From Rhodobacterales bacterium HKCCE4037 (GTDB lineage: Bacteria > Pseudomonadota > Alphaproteobacteria > Rhodobacterales > Rhodobacteraceae), in contig WVSM01000014.1 in NCBI GenBank assembly GCA_015689645.1, positions 1 to 59,504 on the forward strand: 59,504 nucleotides of DNA, written 5' to 3'. Within the stretch, counting starts at the first letter, position 1; each line of letters begins with the position of its first letter. This document shows, piece after piece, positions 53,956-59,504 of this stretch. Both the position numbers and the translations under genes were made by a program. The notes beneath the pieces are model-generated. The model saw nothing but the letters and a program-made list of their open reading frames with translations, did no database searches and was not told where the DNA came from.

Positions 53956-55227
53956 TCAGCTTTTGCCCTTCCAGGGGACCAGCCAGTTCTCAGCCGCGCG
54001 CATGAGGATATCGATGCCGAACCCGATGATGCCGATCAGGATGATCCCGAGGATCACGATATCGGTCAGTTGGAAGCGGGAGGCCGCGATGATCATCATC
54101 CCCGCACCCTGCGTCGCGGCGACCAGTTCCGCGGCAACGACCGTGCCCCAGCAGACACCCATCGCAACCCGCGCGCCGGTGAAGATTTCCGGCAGGCTGT
54201 TGGGAACGATCACGTGGCGCAGAATCTGGGCCTTGGACGCCCCGAGCGAATAGGCGGCGTGGATCTTCGAGATGTTCACACCGGCCACACCGGCGCGCGC
54301 CGCGATGGTCATGATCCAGAGCGCGGCAAGGAACAGCAGCACGATCTTCCCGGTCTCGAAAATGCCGAACCAGATGATGACCAGCGGGATAAGGGCCAAC
54401 GGCGGCACGGGCCGCATGAATTCGACGATCGGGTCGAACCAGCCGCGGAACCAGCCGCTGAGGCCCATTGCGTAACCCAGCGGGATGCCAACGAGCGAAC
54501 CGAAGAAGAAGCCGCCGAGCACGCGGTAAAGCGAGGCCCAGAGGTGCTGAAGCAGCGTCGAATTCTGGTAGCCGTCGGTCCAGATTTCCTTGAGCCGGAA
54601 CCAGATCGCCTCGGGGGCGGGCAACCAGATGGGCTGCATCTGCATCCCGGCATCCGGCGTGAAATTGAGCGATCCGCGTGCCGTCAGCGTCACCTCGCCA
54701 TTGGCGACACGCATGGTTTCGCTGGCAGCAATCGGCTGGCCGTCGATGGCGACAATGGCATAGCCGTCATCGTCCTCTGCGCCCGGATCGTTGCGCGGCG
54801 CGCGGATCAGGGTAGAACCCCAGGCCGCGGCAGAAGCCGCATCGTTGAGCGCAAGTCCGCTGCCCTCGTCGATGTCGGGCGGGTCGCCCTCTTCCTCGTC
54901 ACGGCCATAGACGCGGACGAATACGGTCGCGTCCGCCGTCTCACCGTCCGATGTCTGCGCCGTGTAGGTGAAGTGCGTGTCGCCGGAATACGGCCCCGGC
55001 ACATGGAACGGCACGAGAACCGAATTGGTGAACGCCCCCCAGATGAAGAACAGGCAGATGACCGACAGGATCGACGCCGTCCGGTCCGCGACCACGGCGC
55101 TTTCGTCGCCGAACGTCACCGTTTTCAGCGAGGTGTAATCGCGCCGCGCGTTCATGCCGGAGCGAATGAGCTTCACCACGAAATAGCAGCCCACGAAGAG
55201 CGCGATGTAGAATGCGAGTACGATCAT
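53956..55227 (-). CDS. TauC-like ABC permease with large N-terminal extracytoplasmic insert
   Basis: 423 residues, about 150 longer than usual for TauC/SsuC. The C-terminal ~210 residues are a normal permease (LWASLYRVLGGFFFGSLVGIPLGYAMG, EAA loop AAYSLGASKAQILRHVIVPNSLPEIFTG, WGTVVAAELVAATQGAGMMI). The first 60 residues hold two extra hydrophobic helices. Residues ~75-190 form a polar insert, with phrases FTYTAQTSDGETADATVFV and GEVTLTARGSLNFTPDAG like strands of cadherin/VCBS-type domains. Substrate by context: taurine or a related sulfonate. It lies 3 bp after the ATPase gene. Confidence 0.87.
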   Translation of the reverse strand: MIVLAFYIALFVGCYFVVKLIRSGMNARRDYTSLKTVTFGDESAVVADRTASILSVICLFFIWGAFTNSVLVPFHVPGPYSGDTHFTYTAQTSDGETADATVFVRVYGRDEEEGDPPDIDEGSGLALNDAASAAAWGSTLIRAPRNDPGAEDDDGYAIVAIDGQPIAASETMRVANGEVTLTARGSLNFTPDAGMQMQPIWLPAPEAIWFRLKEIWTDGYQNSTLLQHLWASLYRVLGGFFFGSLVGIPLGYAMGLSGWFRGWFDPIVEFMRPVPPLALIPLVIIWFGIFETGKIVLLFLAALWIMTIAARAGVAGVNISKIHAAYSLGASKAQILRHVIVPNSLPEIFTGARVAMGVCWGTVVAAELVAATQGAGMMIIAASRFQLTDIVILGIILIGIIGFGIDILMRAAENWLVPWKGKS

Positions 55228-55230
55228 CGC

Positions 55231-56031
55231 TCAGCTTTCCTTCCGGCCCATGATTTCTTCTTCCATTTCCCAGATGAGAGAGAGGATCTTTTCCCGCGTC
55301 GGGTTGAACTCGGGGTGGAGCTTCACTTCGCGCAGGTCGCGTCCCACGCCGGCTTCGGCGAAAGGCAGATCGTAGATCGAATGGATGCGACCGGGGCGCG
55401 GCGCCATGACCACCAGCCGCTGGCCAAGAAGCAGAGCCTCCTCGACCGAGTGGGTGATCAGGATGATGGTCTTGCCGGTCTCTTTCCACAGCTTCAGGAC
55501 AAGGCCCTGCATCTTCTCGCGCGTGAGCGCGTCGAGGGCACCAAGCGGTTCGTCCATCAGGATCACGTCGGGATCGTTGGCGAGGCAGCGGGCAAGCGCC
55601 ACGCGCTGCTGCATCCCGCCGGACAATTCGTAGATCGCCTTTTCCTTGAAGTCCTGAAGGCCCACGGCCTCAAGCAGGTGATCGGTCGTTTCGCGGCGCT
55701 GCTTTTCGGGCATGCCCTTCATGCGGGGCCCGAAATCGACGTTCTTCCGGACGCTCATCCATTCGAAAAGCGCGCCTTTCTGGAACACCATGCCGCGTTC
55801 GGGCGCGGGGCCGATGACCTTGTGACCGTTGATCTCGATCGACCCTTCGGTGGGGGCGAGAAATCCGGCGACGATATTCAGCAAGGTCGTCTTTCCGCAG
55901 CCGGACGGCCCCAGCACCGACATCAGCTCGCCCTGTTTCAGGGTCATACTGACGTCCTGCAACGCTTGCACGGCACCGCCATCGGGCAGTTCGAAGCGCA
56001 TGGAAATGTTGTTGATCAGAAGGTCCGACAT
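55231..56031 (-). CDS. TauB/SsuB-like ABC transporter ATP-binding protein
   Basis: 266 residues from the ATG at 56031. Walker A GPSGCGKTT, signature LSGGMQQRVALARCLANDP, Walker B VILMDEPLGALDALTRE, and switch ITHSVEEALLLGQRLVVMAPRPGRI, as in nitrate/sulfonate/taurine importers. A C-terminal tail of ~40 residues (EEEIMGRKES) is a bit longer than usual. It sits between binding protein and permease genes. Confidence 0.92.
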   Translation of the reverse strand: MSDLLINNISMRFELPDGGAVQALQDVSMTLKQGELMSVLGPSGCGKTTLLNIVAGFLAPTEGSIEINGHKVIGPAPERGMVFQKGALFEWMSVRKNVDFGPRMKGMPEKQRRETTDHLLEAVGLQDFKEKAIYELSGGMQQRVALARCLANDPDVILMDEPLGALDALTREKMQGLVLKLWKETGKTIILITHSVEEALLLGQRLVVMAPRPGRIHSIYDLPFAEAGVGRDLREVKLHPEFNPTREKILSLIWEMEEEIMGRKES

Positions 56032-56089
56032 ATTCGGGGTCTTGCTCCGGCGCATGGGGGCCGCCCTACGGGGCCGACGGATATGAAGA

Positions 56090-56121
56090 GGCCCGCCGCG
56101 AGGGACGTTTCGCGGCGGGCC
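56090..56121 (-). promoter_or_regulatory. Intercistronic stem-loop after the TauA-like gene
   Basis: GGCCCGCCGCGA (56090-56101) and TCGCGGCGGGCC (56110-56121) form a perfect 12-bp stem with an 8-base loop between the binding-protein stop and the ATPase start. No T run follows on the minus strand. The placement matches the hairpin in the sugar importer operon and suggests the same ratio control. Confidence 0.72.
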
Positions 56122-56141
56122 GGTGTCAGGCGATCGTCACC

Positions 56142-57143
56142 TTATTCCGCTACGGCCTGGAGCGGGCCGATGTTCACGAGTGCGCCATAATCGTCGAGCG
56201 TGCCGTCGATGGAACCCGCCTCGGCAAAGACTTCGGCGACACCGGTCATGAAGGCGCCCACGTTCCCACCAAGCCAGGCTTCGGAAAGCTGCTCTTCCAC
56301 GGTCGGGAATACGAAGGTGTCGATGGTCTCGGCCGTCGCTTCGACGTCCATGCCGGCATCCTGCGCGATCACTTCGAGCATCGCTTCGCGGTTGTCACCG
56401 GCGGCCCACAGGGCGTTGGCTTCCGCGGTCACGGCGAGGAATTGTTCGACCAGTTCCGGGTTCTCGGCCACGAAGGAGGCCGGGGCGGAAGTCACGTCGA
56501 AGACGAGAATGCCAAGTTCGGTCTTCTCGTCGCCGGTCAGCAGGACGTTGCCATGCTCCAGCATCCGGCGGAGCGCGCCGCCCCAGCCGCAGACCATGTC
56601 GAGCTCGCCCTGGGCGAACGCCGCCGCGCCATCGGGCGGCGCCATGTCGACGACGTTCATGGTGGAGACATCCACGCCGAAGTGATTCATCTGTGCGAGG
56701 AAGCCGTAATGCGCCGCGGTGCCGAGCGGCACGCCAACGGTCAGGCCTTCCAGATCGGCGGCGTTCGATGCGTCGATCTCAAGTGCTTCGGCCACGACGC
56801 AGTTGTCGTTGTCGGCGTAGGACACGGCCACGTCGAGCAGCTCGAGATCCTGACCGGCCGAGGTCGCGACGATGAAAGGCGGCAGGCCCTGCGACACGGA
56901 GAGGTGCACGTCGCCCGACGCCATCGCAGCGGACATGGCCACGCCGGTGTCGAAAGCGACCCAGTTGATCGAGACGCCGAGCGCCTCTTCATACATGCCT
57001 TCGACCTTGGCGTATTGGAACGGCATCGGCCATTCGAGGAAATAGGCAACGGTGATTTCGTCGATGTGGCCATCGGCGAGGGCGGCCTGACCGCTCACCA
57101 TCGTGGCGGTGCCAGCCAGCAGCGCGGCAATCGTCTTCTTCAT
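56142..57143 (-). CDS. TauA-like ABC transporter substrate-binding protein
   Basis: 333 residues with a signal peptide (1-23, ending in ALA-D) and an AGGAGA ribosome-binding site. The mature protein (ITVAYFLEWPMPFQYAKVEGMYEEALGVSINWVAFDTG, GDVHLSVSQGLPPFIVATSAGQDLELLDVAVSY, NDNCVVAE) matches the TauA-like proteins of Roseobacters. Taurine or another small sulfonate is therefore the likely ligand, though this is not proven. First gene of the three-gene importer operon. No taurine-breakdown genes (tpa, xsc) are in the window. Confidence 0.88.
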   Translation of the reverse strand: MKKTIAALLAGTATMVSGQAALADGHIDEITVAYFLEWPMPFQYAKVEGMYEEALGVSINWVAFDTGVAMSAAMASGDVHLSVSQGLPPFIVATSAGQDLELLDVAVSYADNDNCVVAEALEIDASNAADLEGLTVGVPLGTAAHYGFLAQMNHFGVDVSTMNVVDMAPPDGAAAFAQGELDMVCGWGGALRRMLEHGNVLLTGDEKTELGILVFDVTSAPASFVAENPELVEQFLAVTAEANALWAAGDNREAMLEVIAQDAGMDVEATAETIDTFVFPTVEEQLSEAWLGGNVGAFMTGVAEVFAEAGSIDGTLDDYGALVNIGPLQAVAE

Positions 57144-57563
57144 GGGTCTCTCCTGTCGGGATGGTCTTGTCTTGTTTTCTGCACTTCGACGCTGAATGGA
57201 TTGGTTTGCGTGGCCCTTCCCCTGATCGGCGCCGTGCTTATTCCTGAGACGTCCGCATTCGGGACGTGAAAAAAGGCTAGGCGTCGGGGTTTCGACCCGT
57301 CAAGCGGATTCTATAAGGCCAATTTGGGTGCGAGTTTGGTCCAACGAGGCAGTGCCCAAACAGGAAAAAGGCCTGACGGGCCTCTCGGGTTGGCTGCCAT
57401 TTTTTATGGCCAACGCGGCCATGGGCAGGTGTGCTTATTGCTTGAGCACTTCTGCAAAAGGACCGAGTGGTTCGCACTACTTCGAGAGGCTCGGCAGGTT
57501 TGTTCCGCCCTGGCGGAACGGAGCGCCCACCGGCCGAAACGGACCGGAGGGCGCGTGTTCGTT
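57144..57563. other. 420-bp intergenic region with hairpins
   Basis: No convincing gene. Features: an inverted repeat ACGTCC/GGACGT with a 7-base loop (57249-57267) in the promoter region of the TauA-like gene, a possible operator; GTTCCGC-CCTG-GCGGAAC (57502-57519); and a two-tier perfect stem GCGCCC-A-CCGG / CCGG-A-GGGCGC (57523-57554) ten bases after the stop of the next minus-strand gene, a likely transcript end. Codon use across the open frames here is not gene-like. Confidence 0.5.
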
Positions 57564-58778
57564 TCACTCGGCGGGGACGGCGATTGGCACGTCCCGGGTC
57601 GAGAAGTGGCGTCGGTTCAGCACCAGGACGAGGAAGATCATCGCCACTTGGGCCGCGATGGCAAACGCGGTGAAAGACCAATAGGCGACACCGAATTTCG
57701 CAATCAGGCCCGCGCCGACAAGGCCCTTGTTGATCCAGAAATGCATCATCACCGAGATCGCGACACCCGGGCAGACCAGCGCATAAGCGCCCGCCGAGTT
57801 GTTGGGACCGCGCAGGAAGGCATCAGCGTACTTCTGGCGCCGCAGGACCAGCAGGCCAAGGGCAAGGAACACGCTCTGGATGGCAAGGATCGTGGTGGTC
57901 AGCAGCAGGTTGTCCGCCATGCCGCCGTGCGCTTCGAACGTGGTGTGCAATCCATGCTCCTGACGCATCATCATGATGCCGAGAACGGTCAGGATCGGTA
58001 CCACGACCATCAGTGTCGGTGCGCTTTCCTTCGCGGTCCCGTGGTGCAGCATCGAGTTGAAGGCAACAATCGCGGCAACGAAGGCATAAAGCGCGGCAAT
58101 GGTGCCAAGGATCATTGACGCGATCAGCGCGATGCCCACCGTTGTCGCATTGGTGCTCATCGCGGCGGGGGCAGCCATCCCGACAGCGGTCATGGCAAGT
58201 GCGAATGCCGGAAGGAGTTGCGCGAAGGAGTTATTCGCGGTGACGTCGAAGACGCCACCTTCGCTGAGGACGCGCCCGAGGAAGTCACCGATCCGGCGGA
58301 ATGCGAGATAAGCGATGGCGGCAAAGGCGATCATTGCGAAGGGAAACAGGTATTCAACCATGCTCCACAGTCCCGGGACGAACACGAGGCCAAGGATGAA
58401 GGCGGCATTCACGCTCATCGCCAACGCCAGCGGCATGGCAAGAATCTGTGTCTCACCGTTGGAATTCATCAGTTTGGTATAGGCCTCGGTTCTCCGGAAT
58501 TCCGCGTAACGCGCGAGGTTCCAGATCAGCAACTTGATGTTGAGGATCGCGAAGCCGGCAATGCCGACAGCGGCGACAATGATAGAAAGCTGAAGCGGCC
58601 AGTCACCGGCGGTAAAGGCGGCAAGGTTGTCTTCGAAGACCGGCACGGGCTGGCCGGGATGGGGCACCCAGAACATGAGATACATGAAAAAGGTCACCGC
58701 AAGCCCGCCCGCGCCGAGCGAGGCAAGGAAATAGAGGGGCGACCACGTGTCTGCGGGTCGATTGAGTGACGGTGTCAT
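57564..58778 (-). CDS. Polytopic membrane protein (TDT/SLAC1-like layout)
   Basis: 404 residues from the ATG at 58778 (MTPSLNRPADTW). About ten membrane helices, starting FLASLGAGGLAVTFFMYLMFWVPHPG. Short loops hold conserved-looking polar residues (TKLMNSNGETQILAMPLALAMSVNAAF, FNSMLHHGTAKESAPTLMVVVP, MMRQEHGLHTTFEAHGG, MHFWINKGLV). The helix pairs and opening resemble the TDT/SLAC1 anion-channel group; I also have a weak recollection of a family named TsoY with this form. Substrate unknown. It stands 420 bp upstream-side of the TauA-like gene in the same direction. Confidence 0.6.
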   Translation of the reverse strand: MTPSLNRPADTWSPLYFLASLGAGGLAVTFFMYLMFWVPHPGQPVPVFEDNLAAFTAGDWPLQLSIIVAAVGIAGFAILNIKLLIWNLARYAEFRRTEAYTKLMNSNGETQILAMPLALAMSVNAAFILGLVFVPGLWSMVEYLFPFAMIAFAAIAYLAFRRIGDFLGRVLSEGGVFDVTANNSFAQLLPAFALAMTAVGMAAPAAMSTNATTVGIALIASMILGTIAALYAFVAAIVAFNSMLHHGTAKESAPTLMVVVPILTVLGIMMMRQEHGLHTTFEAHGGMADNLLLTTTILAIQSVFLALGLLVLRRQKYADAFLRGPNNSAGAYALVCPGVAISVMMHFWINKGLVGAGLIAKFGVAYWSFTAFAIAAQVAMIFLVLVLNRRHFSTRDVPIAVPAE

Positions 58779-58906
58779 GGCGATTCTCCAATTTTGATGC
58801 CACCGTTTTGGCACCCGGCCCGAAGCTCGTCGGTGACTTCATCACAGGAGAGCGCAAAATTCGCAGGTTCGACGCCGCGATGCGCGTATCCGCACGAAAA
58901 TAGGCA

Positions 58907-59101
58907 TTGGACCAAGGCGAAAAACGCCCCAGAGGGCGCTCGAAACGATCAATAATCGGAAATTTGGTTGCGGGGGTTCGCAACCATCTGAACCTACCTG
59001 AAGGCCACGAGGCTTGGTATTCCAACGGTTTCTTCAGATTCGATCTGCTCTTCAACGCCTACGACATCACAGACGTGCTGAAGCGCACGGCTCGCGGCTA
59101 A
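58907..59101 (+). other. Small open frame or gene remnant at the mobile-element edge
   Basis: A 64-codon frame with a TTG start at 58907. Its last ~43 residues (VAGVRNHLNLPEGHEAWYSNGFF, then RFDLLFNAYDITDVLKR) have protein-like composition, while the first 20 look random. This suggests the 3' remnant of a longer gene. The base composition here is lower in GC than the catabolic genes. I recognise no family. Confidence 0.35.
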
Positions 59102-59152
59102 CCCTGCAAGCCGGTCCTTTCGTGCGTCTGGTCGTGGGCTGCGGAGCAGGCC

Positions 59153-59504
59153 ATGACAGACGATCGGAGAAAGAAAAGAGGTGCGCCCTTCTCGCTTCGC
59201 CTAAGCTTCGAGGAGCGGGCGAAGCTTGAACGGCAGGCAGGTTCCCTGCCGCTGGCATCGTACATTAAATCGGTCATCCTCGACGAGGAGGCCCCGACCT
59301 ACCGGCAGCGTCGGAAACCAGTAGAGGCTGACCAGAAGCTGCTGGCTGAGGTTTTGGCATGCCTGGGCTCAACACGTCTTGCCAATAACCTGAACCAGCT
59401 CGCCAAGGCCGCGAACTCTGGCGCGCTTTATTGTGATTCGGAAACCAAATCGGAACTGAACCGCGCCTGCGATGATGTGCGGGCGATGCGCCTCCTGCTG
59501 ATGG
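59153..59504 (+). CDS. MobC-like plasmid mobilization (relaxosome) protein, 5' part
   Basis: The frame is open from the ATG at 59153 to the window edge (117 codons), starting MTDDRRKKRGAPFSLRLSFEE. It shows a ribbon-helix-helix-like start (SFEERAKLERQAGSLPLASYIKSVIL) and the MobC hallmark LGSTRLANNLNQLAKAANSGAL followed by a helix ending RACDDVRAMRLLLM. MobC proteins help the relaxase open DNA at oriT. A relaxase gene should follow just outside. GC and codon use differ from upstream genes, as expected for acquired DNA. Confidence 0.85.
   Translation, partial: MTDDRRKKRGAPFSLRLSFEERAKLERQAGSLPLASYIKSVILDEEAPTYRQRRKPVEADQKLLAEVLACLGSTRLANNLNQLAKAANSGALYCDSETKSELNRACDDVRAMRLLLM

Noticed and set aside
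53479-56190. Plus-strand frame of 903 codons across MarR and the ABC genes
   Set aside because: Longest shadow in the window; overlaps four real genes, with no motif.
58960-58990. tRNA-like phrase GGGGGTTCGCAACC, considered as an att site in a tRNA gene
   Set aside because: No acceptor, D or anticodon arms can be built around it; only a short inverted repeat remains.

Overview
The window looks like a chromosomal stretch from a marine or soil alphaproteobacterium of the Rhodobacteraceae (Roseobacter-type). The grounds are high GC, GC-rich third codon positions, many 4-base stop/start overlaps (ATGA, TGATG, GTGA, TTGA), and gene neighbourhoods known from that family: pyrB-orf-orf-pyrC-like-plsY, rsmE-orf-orf-gshA facing ubiA, and pgsA-moaD-moaE near uvrC. 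I see no rRNA, tRNA or CRISPR. The species cannot be read from the sequence.

Positions 1-31,000 are mostly housekeeping. In order: the 3' end of a Sua5-type tRNA modification gene; YqgE/AlgH; a secreted DsbD-N-like protein; a two-gene RND efflux operon; moaB with a family-4-like uracil-DNA glycosylase; the pyrB operon, whose dihydroorotase-like member lacks the catalytic metal ligands; plsY; two DUF805 membrane proteins; gshA-orf-orf-rsmE; ubiA; an OmpA-domain protein; and moaE-moaD-pgsA. pgsA and uvrC, usually neighbours in proteobacteria, are separated here by a 3.2-kb accessory block. It holds a CDF-type transporter, a cupin and a LOV-domain (blue-light) histidine kinase, with two copies of a double-palindrome repeat flanking the cupin. 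After uvrC come an SDR, a Ca/Na antiporter, a small zinc-ribbon protein and an S49 peptidase.

Positions 31,000-53,400 are catabolic and carry the most unusual biology. An acyl-CoA synthetase/FAH-hydrolase pair, a ribokinase and a putative glycosyltransferase lead into a six-gene minus-strand operon, probably extended by a seventh small gene: two GMC oxidoreductases, an SDR, a DUF993 aldolase-like protein, a LacI regulator, a glycerate 2-kinase and a Dabb protein. Next come a glucose-type ABC importer with a divergent second LacI gene, then a second operon: Gfo/Idh oxidoreductase, CoA-transferase, crotonase and aldehyde dehydrogenase. The same 12-bp palindrome TGGAACGTTCCA lies once before the first operon and twice (one copy with a single mismatch) before the second. 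This suggests one LacI-controlled regulon. I infer an oxidative sugar or polyol pathway that does not match any route I recognise; the substrate is unknown.

Positions 53,400-58,800 hold a MarR regulator, a TauABC-like importer whose permease has a large extracytoplasmic N-terminal insert, and a polytopic membrane protein. Strong hairpins follow the binding-protein gene in both ABC operons, probably setting subunit ratios. At the right edge a MobC-like mobilization gene runs off the window, so an integrated mobilizable element probably starts near 58,900.
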